Source of the DNA: Cohnella caldifontis
GTDB taxonomy: Bacteria > Bacillota > Bacilli > Paenibacillales > Paenibacillaceae
Direction of reading: 5' to 3'
Length of the DNA: 64,000 bases
Assembly: GCF_029360585.1 (NCBI RefSeq)
Contig: NZ_JAQZSJ010000003.1
Coordinates: 310,001-374,000, forward strand
The notes under the pieces were generated by a model. The model made no database searches. It was not told the DNA's origin and saw nothing but the letters and a program-made list of their open reading frames with translations. Below are positions 55,036-63,175 of the stretch, in pieces. Both the position numbers and the translations under genes were made by a program. How positions within the stretch are numbered: position 1 is the first letter of the stretch; each line of letters begins with the position of its first letter.

Positions 55036-55437
55036 ATGAGCACCCTACGACTCGAAATCGTCACGCCGGAACGCAAGGTGTACGAGGAAGACGTGGACAT
55101 GGTCGTCGTCAAGGGCGTGGCCGGTGAGCTCGGGATTCTTCCGAACCACATTCCGCTCGCGACGCCGCTGAAGATTGCCCCCATCAAAGCGAAAAAGGGC
55201 GGCAAGGACGAGTATGTCGCCGTCCACGGCGGTTTCATGGAAGTGCGCAAGGATAAAGTCGTGATTCTGGCCGAAGCGGCAGAGCTCGGCAACGACATCG
55301 ACCTGATCCGCGCGCGCCAAGCCAAGGAACGGGCGGAACGCCGCCTCGCCGACAAAGCGGCGAACGTCGACCACAAACGCGCCGAGCTCGCGCTCCAGCG
55401 CGCGCTGAGCCGGATCAGCGCCGCCGGCGGGGAGTAA
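55036..55437 (+). CDS. atpC: ATP synthase subunit epsilon
   Basis: A protein of 133 residues; ATG 55036 after GGGAGGAATC. N-terminal beta sandwich ([35 protein letters not shown]) and C-terminal two-helix hairpin with the alternating-charge segment [15 protein letters not shown]. It regulates rotation and inhibits ATP hydrolysis. Last gene of the operon; a terminator follows. Confidence 0.96.
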   Translation: MSTLRLEIVTPERKVYEEDVDMVVVKGVAGELGILPNHIPLATPLKIAPIKAKKGGKDEYVAVHGGFMEVRKDKVVILAEAAELGNDIDLIRARQAKERAERRLADKAANVDHKRAELALQRALSRISAAGGE

Positions 55438-55450
55438 GCTGTATAAGCGA

Positions 55451-55487
55451 AAAAGCACAGACCTGAACGGGTCTGTGCTTTTCTTTT
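55451..55487 (+). terminator. Terminator of the atp operon
   Basis: AAAAGCACAGACC (55451-55463) pairs with GGTCTGTGCTTTT (55469-55481), followed by CTTTT. Confidence 0.93.
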
Positions 55488-55515
55488 ATACGCAACCTTC
55501 TTCCTTAGGTGCATC

Positions 55516-55640
55516 GTTGTCCGACTTTATCGTACATTTCGCTTTAAATTCCCCAGTAACGTCGCAGTTATCCGATATTATCGTACATCCGCCACGTTTT
55601 TTCTGAGCCGATATCGCCGTTATCCGATATTTCCGTATAT
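55516..55640. repeat. Short array, three units at 51/52-bp period
   Basis: GTTGTCCGA at 55516, GTTATCCGA at 55567 and GTTATCCGA at 55619. Each is followed by a TTTATCGTACAT/ATTATCGTACAT/ATTTCCGTATAT block. Periods are 51 and 52 bp. It occupies most of the 350-bp gap between atpC and convergent fabF. Confidence 0.82.
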
Positions 55641-55749
55641 CGACTCGTAACGGACAAATGATTTTCGCGCTTCCCTTCGACGAGCAACACGTTGCGGACG
55701 GCTATACGCCGGCAAGGAACTGGGCACCCGCTCAGAATTAAAAAGTTAG

Positions 55750-55786
55750 GAAAGACGGCTCTCCGACAAGGGGAACCGTCTTTTTT
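55750..55786. terminator. Bidirectional terminator near the fabF 3' end
   Basis: AAAGACGG (55751-55758) pairs with CCGTCTTT (55777-55784) with inner CTC/GGGG pairing. T residues follow on both strands. It serves the minus-strand fabF gene. Confidence 0.85.
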
Positions 55787-55788
55787 CG

Positions 55789-57027
55789 TTACTCGCGCCA
55801 AGCCCTCATCGCGATCACCGCGTTATGTCCGCCGAAGCCGAAGGAGTTGGACAGCCCGACGGACATATCGGCTTCCAGGGCTTGGTTCGGCACGTAGTCC
55901 AAGTCGCAATCCGGATCCGGCACCTCCAAATTGATCGTCGGAGGGATCACGCCCGTTTGGAGCGTTTTCGCCAGCCCGACCGCTTCGACCGCGCTGGAGG
56001 CCCCCAGCAAGTGTCCCGTCATGGATTTGTTCGCAGTGATCGGGATCCGATAAGCCCGTTCTTGGAACAATCGCTTGACCGCCAATGTTTCGGACTTGTC
56101 GCCCAACTCGGTACTCGTCGCATGGGCGCTGATCACGTCCACTTCCTCCGGGCCGATGCCGGCATCCCGCAACGCCAACCTCATGGCTTCGCACGCGCCG
56201 ATTCCTTCCGGATGGGTGGCGACCATGTGGTAAGCGTCCGAAGTGGCGCCATAGCCGATGACCTCCGCGTAAATCCGGGCGCCTCTGCGCATGGCATGGC
56301 CGAGCGATTCCAGCACCAGAATGCCCGCGCCTTCGGCCATGACGAATCCGTCCCGTCCGGAATCGAACGGGCGGCTGGCCTTCGCCGGCTCATCGTTGCG
56401 GGTAGAGAGCGCGGTCGCGTTGCCGAAACTCGCGAGCGACAAATCCGTGACGGCCGCTTCCGCGCCCCCGGCGATCATCGCGTCCACCTCTCCGGAACGG
56501 ATCAGACGGAACGCTTCTCCGATCGCGGTATTCCCGATCGAACAAGCGGTCACCGGAGACATCGTGGGGCCCCGCAAGTCGTAGCGAATGCTGATCATAG
56601 CCGCAGCCATGTTCGAGATCATCATCGGCACCAGCAGCGGGCTGACCCTTTCCGGTCCGCGTTCGCGCAGCAAGGCGTCCTGGTCCAATAAGGTCTGCAG
56701 GCCGCCGACGCCGGAGCCGACGTAGACGCCTACGCGCGCCCGATCCATTCGTTCCAGCGCGAGTTCCGAATCCTCCAAAGCCTGCTCCGCGGCCGCCATG
56801 GCAAACTGGCAAAAACGGTCCATGCGGCGGGCGTCCTTCCGCCCGAAACGGGATTCCGCATCGAACCCTCTTACCAACCCGGCGATTTTGGTTTTATGCC
56901 GGGACACGTCGAACGTATCGATTACGGAAATCCCGGATTCTCCCCGAACCAATCGGTCCCAGTAACTCCCCGCGTCGTTCCCGAGCGGAGACACGATTCC
57001 CATTCCGGTAATGACGACTCTTTCCAT
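55789..57027 (-). CDS. fabF: 3-oxoacyl-[acyl-carrier-protein] synthase II
   Basis: A protein of 412 residues with the thiolase fold. The Cys-His-His triad is visible: Cys in SPVTACSIGNTAIGEA (about 163), His in ISAHATSTELGD (HATST in place of the usual HGTST) and His in NKSMTGHLLGAS. C-terminal GFGGHNAVIAM, where most FabF proteins have GFGGTNA, is another small departure. It elongates acyl-ACP with malonyl-ACP. It is alone here, without acpP or fabG, so it may be an accessory condensing enzyme. It is divergent from an MmyB-type regulator. Confidence 0.88.
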   Translation of the reverse strand: MERVVITGMGIVSPLGNDAGSYWDRLVRGESGISVIDTFDVSRHKTKIAGLVRGFDAESRFGRKDARRMDRFCQFAMAAAEQALEDSELALERMDRARVGVYVGSGVGGLQTLLDQDALLRERGPERVSPLLVPMMISNMAAAMISIRYDLRGPTMSPVTACSIGNTAIGEAFRLIRSGEVDAMIAGGAEAAVTDLSLASFGNATALSTRNDEPAKASRPFDSGRDGFVMAEGAGILVLESLGHAMRRGARIYAEVIGYGATSDAYHMVATHPEGIGACEAMRLALRDAGIGPEEVDVISAHATSTELGDKSETLAVKRLFQERAYRIPITANKSMTGHLLGASSAVEAVGLAKTLQTGVIPPTINLEVPDPDCDLDYVPNQALEADMSVGLSNSFGFGGHNAVIAMRAWRE

Positions 57028-57127
57028 GGCGGACCCCTTTCATTTTCCAATTGCTTAATACCTGCTCCTAAGTGCTACTATCATCTTTGCACGCTCTTTA
57101 TCCTATTACAAGTTATAGTTTATCATA

Positions 57128-57140
57128 GTACTGAGAGTAC
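57128..57140. promoter_or_regulatory. Operator-like dyad in the fabF/regulator gap
   Basis: GTACT-GAG-AGTAC, exact arms of 5 bp, 44 bp before the regulator start and 101 bp upstream of fabF, in an AT-rich promoter region. Confidence 0.5.
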
Positions 57141-57183
57141 CCTTATAAACGGAGAATCGTAACGGAAAGGAGTGGGTGGCTAA

Positions 57184-58026
57184 ATGGATCGGGAAGCGAG
57201 ACTTCAGGAACTCTCCGCCTTTTTGAGGGCCAAGCGGGCCCGAATTGATCCGGAATCCGCCGGATTTGCCGTCGGCGGACGAAGGAGAACGGCGGGGCTT
57301 CGCCGAGAAGAGGTAGCCCAGCTGGCCGGCGTCAGCACCACTTGGTATACCTGGCTGGAACAAGGCCGGAATATCCGCATGTCGGCTCAGGTGCTGGATT
57401 GCATCTCGGCCGCGCTGCAATTGACGGTCGATGAGCGGAAGTACCTGCACGCCTTAGCTCTGGAACCGGGACTGGGGACCGCGCGGCTCACGGAGGACCG
57501 GACGGATATCAGCCCGCCGTTGCGGAAGATCATGGACGAGCTGCGTTACTGCCCTACCGTGGTGACTGACAGGCGGTTTCATATCGTCGGATGGAACGAG
57601 GCGGCCTCTTACGTGTTTTTGGACTTCAACGCGATTCCCGCCGGGGAGCGAAACATGATCGGGTTGCTGTTTGCGCGCAAGGAGCTACGGCGTCTGGCGG
57701 TGAACTGGGAGCATTTTATCCGGGGATATCTGGCGATTTTCCGCGCGTATTACGGTCAATACGTGGAGGATCCTTGGTATGGTCAATTCCTGGACGAGAT
57801 GAAGGCGGAGCACCCCGACTTCGGACCGCTGTGGGAGCAAAGCGAGGTGAAGTCCGCGCCGGAGGTGCTGATCGAGTTCCGGCATGCGAAAGCAGGGAAG
57901 ATGCTGTTCCACCTCACTTCACTGCAAGTACAGGGGAGCGCGGATTTGCGCTGCAGCATCTACACCCCGGCGCCGGATTCCCCGACGGAATATAAACTCA
58001 AAAAAGGGATGGAACGGCGTTCGTGA
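57184..58026 (+). CDS. XRE-type regulator with MmyB-like ligand-binding domain
   Basis: A protein of 280 residues. The N-terminal helix-turn-helix reads RTAGLRREEVAQLAGVSTTWYTWLEQGRN (about 37-65), the highly conserved hallmark of this subgroup. From about residue 110 the MmyB-like PAS-type domain follows (CPTVVTDRRFHIVGWNEAASYVFLDF, then WEHFIRGYLAIFRAYYGQY). To my knowledge a relative was crystallised with a fatty acid bound, which fits the divergent fabF gene; that link is inference. Start ATG 57184 follows AAAGGAGTGGG. Confidence 0.86.
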   Translation: MDREARLQELSAFLRAKRARIDPESAGFAVGGRRRTAGLRREEVAQLAGVSTTWYTWLEQGRNIRMSAQVLDCISAALQLTVDERKYLHALALEPGLGTARLTEDRTDISPPLRKIMDELRYCPTVVTDRRFHIVGWNEAASYVFLDFNAIPAGERNMIGLLFARKELRRLAVNWEHFIRGYLAIFRAYYGQYVEDPWYGQFLDEMKAEHPDFGPLWEQSEVKSAPEVLIEFRHAKAGKMLFHLTSLQVQGSADLRCSIYTPAPDSPTEYKLKKGMERRS

Positions 58027-58148
58027 GCGGACGGCGTGGATTCGAAGGCAAGCCGGATTGCGAAGCGGGGCAGGTTCGTTTTGCTTCCCGCCGGGGGTTG
58101 CAGTAAAATTTAACGAAAAAGAGAGCATGGATAGGGAGTGCGGAAACC

Positions 58149-59153
58149 GTGAGCAACCAAGAGATCGAAGACGCCGTCATCATAGGCGCGGGGCCTTGCG
58201 GCTTGTCGGCGGCCGCCGAGCTGCAGGATCGGGGATTCAACCCGCTGATCGTCGAGAAGGAGAACGTCGTGTTTTCCATCTCCTGTTATCCGACCAACAT
58301 GCAATTTTTCAGCACGCCGGCTTTGCTCGAAATCGCCGGCATCCCGTTCGTCACCCCGCATGACAAGCCTTCGCGGCTCGAAGCGCTCAACTATTACCGG
58401 ACGGTGGCGGAGCGCCGGAACCTGCGGATTCGGAGATATGAGAAAGTAACGGCGGCGGAACGCCGGACGGACGGCTTGTTCGCGGTCCGTTCCGTCCGCC
58501 GCACGGGAGAAGCGAGGGAGACGATCGCCAAAGCCGTGATCGTGGCCACCGGATATTTCGATCACCCGAACCGGATCGGCATCCCGGGGGAGGACTTGCC
58601 GCACGTGAGCCACTTTTTCCGGGAAGCCCACCCTTATGCCGGAACGCGGGTTATCATCATCGGCGGCAGCAACTCGGCCGTGGACGCGGCGCTCGAATTG
58701 GAACGGGTAGGCGCCAAGGTGACGGTCGTGTATCGCGGCGAATCCGTATCGGCCAACATCAAGCCTTGGGTGCGTCCGCTGTTCGACGGTATGGTGAACA
58801 AGGGGCGGATCGATCTGCGCCTGCAGTCCCGCATTACCGCCATCCGTCCGGACGAAGCGACGGTTCAATCCGTGAACGGAACGGAGACGGTGGGATGCGA
58901 TTTCGTGCTGGCTTTGACCGGGTTCCGGCCGGACCGGGGATTCCTGCGGGCGATGGGCATCCATGCCCCGGACGGGGACATTCCGCCGCAGCACGATCCG
59001 GAGACGATGGAGACGAACGTCCCGGGCTTGTACTTGGCGGGGGTCGTGTCGACCGGCCGGGACGCCAACGAAATTTTCATCGAGAGCGGCCGCTTCCACG
59101 GGCGCAAAATCGCGGAGCATTTGGCAGCCCGTTTCCCGCGGTCGGCGGATTAA
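58149..59153 (+). CDS. YpdA family putative bacillithiol disulfide reductase
   Basis: A protein of 334 residues starting at GTG 58149 after AGGGAGTG. Two dinucleotide-binding motifs: AVIIGAGPCGLSAAAEL for FAD (about 9-25) with the family's Cys in GPCG, and VIIIGGSNSAVDAALELERVG for NADPH (about 170-190). YpdA (Bdr) reduces bacillithiol disulfide in Firmicutes. It lacks the CxxC of thioredoxin reductase, which supports YpdA over TrxB. Followed by Dps, so an oxidative-stress pair is plausible. Confidence 0.88.
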   Translation: MSNQEIEDAVIIGAGPCGLSAAAELQDRGFNPLIVEKENVVFSISCYPTNMQFFSTPALLEIAGIPFVTPHDKPSRLEALNYYRTVAERRNLRIRRYEKVTAAERRTDGLFAVRSVRRTGEARETIAKAVIVATGYFDHPNRIGIPGEDLPHVSHFFREAHPYAGTRVIIIGGSNSAVDAALELERVGAKVTVVYRGESVSANIKPWVRPLFDGMVNKGRIDLRLQSRITAIRPDEATVQSVNGTETVGCDFVLALTGFRPDRGFLRAMGIHAPDGDIPPQHDPETMETNVPGLYLAGVVSTGRDANEIFIESGRFHGRKIAEHLAARFPRSAD

Positions 59154-59238
59154 CGCTTTCCATTCGGATTGTTCGCGGCCGCTTCGGGGCAAAGTATGTC
59201 AAGAACCCCATCCGCGAACGAAAGGAAGGTACGATCCC

Positions 59239-59715
59239 ATGTCGGTGAAAGAACCCGATTTGGCTGGGCCGGCCGCGCGAAACTTGGAAAAACCGTTGAA
59301 CGTGCAGCTGTCGAACTGGGCGGTGGCGTACATCAAGCTGCATCATTGCCACTGGTTCGTCAAAGGACCGGAATTCCAGTCCTTGCACGCGAAATTCGAA
59401 GAGCTCTACGACTGGGCCGCCGAAAAGCTGGACGAGCTGGCGGAACGCATGCTGGCGATCGGTCTCCGGCCGGCTTCGACGCTGAAGGAGTATATGTCAT
59501 TGGCGGAGATCCGGGAAAGCGGCGATCCTTCGGAGTCCGCGACGAAAATGCTCGAAGGCGCCGCGTCGGATTTCGGGACGATGGCGAAGGGGCTGAAGGC
59601 GGCGGCGGAAACGGCCGAACGCAACGGGGACAGCGCGACGGCCGACGTCCTTAACGGCCAGATCGAAGAGCTGGAGAAGCAGATATGGATGTTGAAAGCC
59701 ACCCTGAGCAAATGA
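59239..59715 (+). CDS. Dps family DNA-binding ferritin-like protein
   Basis: A protein of 158 residues starting at ATG 59239 after AAAGGAAGG. The ferroxidase site is visible: His in KLHHCHWFVKGPEF, and Asp/Glu in LHAKFEELYDWAAEKLDELAERMLAIG. Dps dodecamers oxidise and store iron using hydrogen peroxide and protect DNA. Its neighbour YpdA also acts in peroxide or thiol stress. No PerR box was recognised in the 85-bp gap upstream. Confidence 0.92.
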   Translation: MSVKEPDLAGPAARNLEKPLNVQLSNWAVAYIKLHHCHWFVKGPEFQSLHAKFEELYDWAAEKLDELAERMLAIGLRPASTLKEYMSLAEIRESGDPSESATKMLEGAASDFGTMAKGLKAAAETAERNGDSATADVLNGQIEELEKQIWMLKATLSK

Positions 59716-59722
59716 TCGCTCG

Positions 59723-59757
59723 ACCGCCTGCCGGATCTTACCGGCAGGCGGTTTTGC
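59723..59757 (+). terminator. Terminator after dps
   Basis: ACCGCCTGCCGG (59723-59734) pairs exactly with CCGGCAGGCGGT (59741-59752), followed by TTTGCTTTG. Confidence 0.92.
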
Positions 59758-59873
59758 TTTGTCAGGCGGGGCACACGCGACGAGGAACCGGTCCTTCCGC
59801 ATGCTTGGAGGTTTCATTGTTAAAGGAGGCTGCCAGGGGACTAGCTTCGCTTCACCGCTTCGCGCTAAGCTCA

Positions 59874-60054
59874 GGTGCCAAAATGCACTCGAAAGCGGCA
59901 AAACACGCGGAAAATGACGGCCCGGGTGCCAAAATGCACTCGAAATCGAGCCTGCGAGCAGAAAGCCGGCATTTTCGCTCGATTGAATTGCACGATGGCA
60001 CCTTAACGATAAAAACCGACGGTTTTCCGGTGAGCGAAGCGCATTCTGGCACCT
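59874..60054. repeat. Repeat element: two direct and two inverted copies at 51-bp period
   Basis: GGTGCCAAAATGCACTCG starts at 59874 and again at 59925 (51 bp). Inverted copies ending GGCACC lie at 59997 and 60048 (51 bp). The centre contains CGAAATCGAGC/GCTCGATTG pairing. Its core (CCAAAATGCA) and spacing match the element at 33135. The surrounding 600-bp gap between dps and nuoA otherwise holds only the dps terminator and nuo promoter. Confidence 0.85.
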
Positions 60055-60236
60055 TAGCAAGGAGGGTATAATCGTTTCTCCTATTCGAGGTTGATGCGGC
60101 GCAAATGAATTTACCGTGCGTTAACGCAAGCTTCACCTGAAATAGATAATTCTTCAAAGTTATGTCACCTTGCTTTCCACTAAATCCCAGTACAAGCCAT
60201 GAAACCGCTTTTTTCGTGGACGCGGGTGGGAGCATT

Positions 60237-60245
60237 TGCTATAAT
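60237..60245 (+). promoter_or_regulatory. Extended -10 promoter of the nuo operon
   Basis: TGCTATAAT, 72 bp before the nuoA start. Confidence 0.6.
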
Positions 60246-60317
60246 TGTGAAGGAAAATTGACCGCCAGGCCGCGCGTGACGGTACTTTTTTCGAGATCGA
60301 GCGTGGAGGGTAAGCAG

Positions 60318-60689
60318 GTGGAGAAGTACATCAATTCGTACGTCATCGTGACCGTTTTCCTCATCTTGGGCATCGCTTTTCCGGTAGTTGTCCTATGGCT
60401 CGGCAAGCAGCTTCGTCCCAACAAGCCGACTCCTGCGAAGGAGGTCACCTACGAAAGCGGCAACGTTCCCGTAGGGGACAGCCACATTCGCTTCAACGTC
60501 CGTTATTATCTGTACGCCTTGATGTTCGTCGTGTTCGATGTCGAAACCGTATTCCTCTACCCTTGGGCCGTAGCCTATCGACAGCTCGGCCTATTTGCGT
60601 TGACGGAAATGGTGATTTTCGTCGGGCTGCTGCTGGTCGGCCTGATCTACGCCTGGAAGAAGAAGGTGCTGCAATGGAACTCGATTTAG
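60318..60689 (+). CDS. nuoA: NADH-quinone oxidoreductase subunit A
   Basis: A protein of 123 residues starting at GTG 60318, with GGAGGG 7 bp upstream; the open frame further 5' crosses the promoter. Three membrane helices, with the conserved loop [32 protein letters not shown]. It is part of the membrane arm of complex I near the quinone site. It overlaps nuoB by 16 bases. Confidence 0.95.
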   Translation: MEKYINSYVIVTVFLILGIAFPVVVLWLGKQLRPNKPTPAKEVTYESGNVPVGDSHIRFNVRYYLYALMFVVFDVETVFLYPWAVAYRQLGLFALTEMVIFVGLLLVGLIYAWKKKVLQWNSI

Positions 60690-61192
60690 CGAACGTGACG
60701 CCGGAAGAGCGTCAGGAGATCGAACGCAACGTATTCTTCGGCACCATCGAACAGCTGAAGGGCTGGGCGCGGAGCAACTCGCTCTGGCCGCTGACCTTCG
60801 GCCTTGCCTGCTGCGCGATCGAAATGATGACGGCGGGCGCCCCGCACTATGACCTCGACCGCTTCGGGGTCATGTTCCGGACGTCTCCGCGCCAGGCCGA
60901 CGTCATGATCGTTTCGGGAACCGTCACCAAGAAAATGGGACCGCTGCTCAAGCGTCTGTACGACCAGATGCCGGAGCCGAAGTGGGTTATCGCCATGGGC
61001 TCTTGCGCGACCGCGGGCGGACCGTACGTGAAGTCGTATTCCGTCGTGAAAGGCGTGGACCAGATCGTGCCGGTCGACGTCTACATCCCGGGCTGCCCGC
61101 CTAATCCGGCCGCCCTCATCTACGGAATCAATAAGCTGCAAGAAAAGATCCGCTATGAGGCCAAAACCGGGAAGCGGGTGACGGGCGGATGA
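60674..61192 (+). CDS. nuoB: NADH-quinone oxidoreductase subunit B
   Basis: A protein of 172 residues. Ligands of the terminal iron-sulfur cluster N2 are visible: the Cys pair in [10 protein letters not shown], one in [12 protein letters not shown] and one in YIPGCPPNP. It passes electrons to quinone. It overlaps nuoA by 16 bases and nuoC by four. Confidence 0.97.
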   Translation: MELDLANVTPEERQEIERNVFFGTIEQLKGWARSNSLWPLTFGLACCAIEMMTAGAPHYDLDRFGVMFRTSPRQADVMIVSGTVTKKMGPLLKRLYDQMPEPKWVIAMGSCATAGGPYVKSYSVVKGVDQIVPVDVYIPGCPPNPAALIYGINKLQEKIRYEAKTGKRVTGG

Positions 61193-62067
61193 GCGAGGAA
61201 ATCAAGAAGGACGGCGAAACGGCGGGAACGGAACCGACCGCGCAGCCGGAGGACAACCGGAGCGAAGCCGCTCCGGAGACCGCGCCGTCCGAGCCGCAAA
61301 CGGAACCGGCACCCGCGGCGTCCGCTGAGGAAGCGGCTGCCCCGTCCGAGCCTGCTCAGGCCGCGGAACCGGCGGCATCAACCGCGGAGCCAGCTGCTGA
61401 AGGAGGCGAAGCCGCTCCTCCCCGGCGCAAAGAGACCGAAGAGGAGAAAGCCGCCCGCCGCAAAGCCGCGCTGGAGGCGCGAGAAGCCGCCAAAGCCGGA
61501 GCAGCCCAAGCGAAGGCTGCCGAAGCGGCCGCGCCCGCGGCATCCTCGGGCGATGGCGGAGAACCCGCCGCCCCGCCGAAACCGCCGTCGCCGAACCAGC
61601 CCCGGCTGGACCGCGCCGTTCAACTGCTGAAGGAACTGGTCGCGGAAGACGCGGTGGAAGAAGCCAGCCTGAACGAATTGAACGACGACCTCCCGACGCT
61701 CGTGGTGAAGAACGAACGCTGGCCTGCGGCCGCGGTTCTGTTCCGCGACCACGAGGAGCTCGGCTGCCGCTACCTGCGGAACGTCTCGGGCGTGGACTAC
61801 GAGACTTACATGGAAGTCGTGTATTACCCGCTCAACATGGAGCGCCGCGAGACGTATTGCGTGAAAGTCCGCACGGACCGCGAGAATCCTTCGGTGCCTT
61901 CCGTCACGCCCGTATGGGAAACGGCCAACTGGAACGAGCGCGAAATTTACGACTTGCTCGGCATCGATTTTCCGGGCCATCCGAACATGACCCGCATCAT
62001 GATGCCCGACGACTGGGTCGGCCATCCGCTCCGCAAAGACTACGTCCCGCTCGACCCGGAGGTGTAA
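61189..62067 (+). CDS. nuoC: NADH-quinone oxidoreductase subunit C with long N-terminal extension
   Basis: A protein of 292 residues. The NuoC domain proper starts near residue 138 ([16 protein letters not shown]) and shows [30 protein letters not shown]. Residues 1-137 are low-complexity, rich in Ala, Glu and Pro, with a basic [18 protein letters not shown] stretch. A shorter product could start downstream but no good internal ribosome site is seen. It belongs to the connecting module of complex I and overlaps nuoB by four bases. Confidence 0.93.
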   Translation: MSEEIKKDGETAGTEPTAQPEDNRSEAAPETAPSEPQTEPAPAASAEEAAAPSEPAQAAEPAASTAEPAAEGGEAAPPRRKETEEEKAARRKAALEAREAAKAGAAQAKAAEAAAPAASSGDGGEPAAPPKPPSPNQPRLDRAVQLLKELVAEDAVEEASLNELNDDLPTLVVKNERWPAAAVLFRDHEELGCRYLRNVSGVDYETYMEVVYYPLNMERRETYCVKVRTDRENPSVPSVTPVWETANWNEREIYDLLGIDFPGHPNMTRIMMPDDWVGHPLRKDYVPLDPEV

Positions 62068-62074
62068 GCGACGC

Positions 62075-63175
62075 ATGATTCGTACCGAAGAACTGCTGCT
62101 GAACGTCGGTCCCCAGCACCCCAGCACGCACGGCGTTTTCCGGATCATCGTCCGGCTGGACGGCGAGATCATCACGGAAGCGATCCCGGTGATGGGTTAT
62201 CTGCACCGGGGTACCGAGAAACTGGCGGAAAACCTCAACTTCACGCAAATCATCCCGTACACCGACCGGATGGACTACGTGTCCGCCATGACGAACAACT
62301 ACGTGCTCTGTCACGCCGTCGAGAAAATGATGGGCATCGAAATCCCCGAACGGGCGGAATTCCTCCGTCTGATCGTGATGGAAATGCAGCGGATCGCCAG
62401 CCATCTCGTCTGGTGGGGCACCTACCTGCTCGATATCGGCGCGCTCAGTCCGTTCCTGTTCGCCTTCAGCGACCGCGAACGGATTCTCCAGCTCTTCAAT
62501 GAGCTGTGCGGCGCCCGTCTCACTTATAACTACATGCGCGTCGGCGGCGTGAAATGGGACGCCCCGGAAGGCTGGATCGATCGAGTCAAGACGTTCGTGA
62601 AGGACATGAGACTGCGGCTGGACGAATACCACAATCTCGTCAGCGGCAACGAAATCTTCCTCTCCCGGCTGAAGGGGATCGGGAAGTACGACGCCGACAC
62701 CGCCATCGCCTACGGCTTGTCCGGCGCCAACCTGCGCTCGACGGGCGTGGAATGGGACCTTCGCAAAACGGAGCCGTACAGCCTGTACGACCGCTTTGAA
62801 TTCGACGTGGTGACCGGCAAGAACGGTGATTGTTACGACCGTTATCTCTGCCGCATGGGCGAGATCGAGCAGAGCATCCGCATCCTGGAGCAAGCGCTGG
62901 AACAATTCCCGGGCGACGGGGAAACGATGGGCAAAGTGCCTCGCGTGATCCGGCCGCCGGCCGGCGAAACCTACGTGCGGATCGAATCGCCGCGCGGCGA
63001 GATCGGCTGCCATATCGTATCCAAGGGAAAGGCGGAGCCTTACCGGCTCAAGTTCCGCCGGCCGTCCTTCGTGAACCTGCAGATTCTGCCGAAGCTTCTG
63101 GTCGGGGAGAGCATGACCAACCTCGTCACCATCCTCGGCGGCATCGATATCGTGCTCGGGGAGGTCGACTGCTGA
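62075..63175 (+). CDS. nuoD: NADH-quinone oxidoreductase subunit D
   Basis: A protein of 366 residues starting at ATG 62075. The quinone-site motif QHPSTHGVFR is at residues 14-23, followed by GYLHRGTEKLAE. The C-terminus (GGIDIVLGEVDC) ends in the Asp-x-Cys-type tail typical of the subunit. With NuoB it forms the quinone pocket. It overlaps nuoH by one base (TGATG). Confidence 0.97.
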   Translation: MIRTEELLLNVGPQHPSTHGVFRIIVRLDGEIITEAIPVMGYLHRGTEKLAENLNFTQIIPYTDRMDYVSAMTNNYVLCHAVEKMMGIEIPERAEFLRLIVMEMQRIASHLVWWGTYLLDIGALSPFLFAFSDRERILQLFNELCGARLTYNYMRVGGVKWDAPEGWIDRVKTFVKDMRLRLDEYHNLVSGNEIFLSRLKGIGKYDADTAIAYGLSGANLRSTGVEWDLRKTEPYSLYDRFEFDVVTGKNGDCYDRYLCRMGEIEQSIRILEQALEQFPGDGETMGKVPRVIRPPAGETYVRIESPRGEIGCHIVSKGKAEPYRLKFRRPSFVNLQILPKLLVGESMTNLVTILGGIDIVLGEVDC

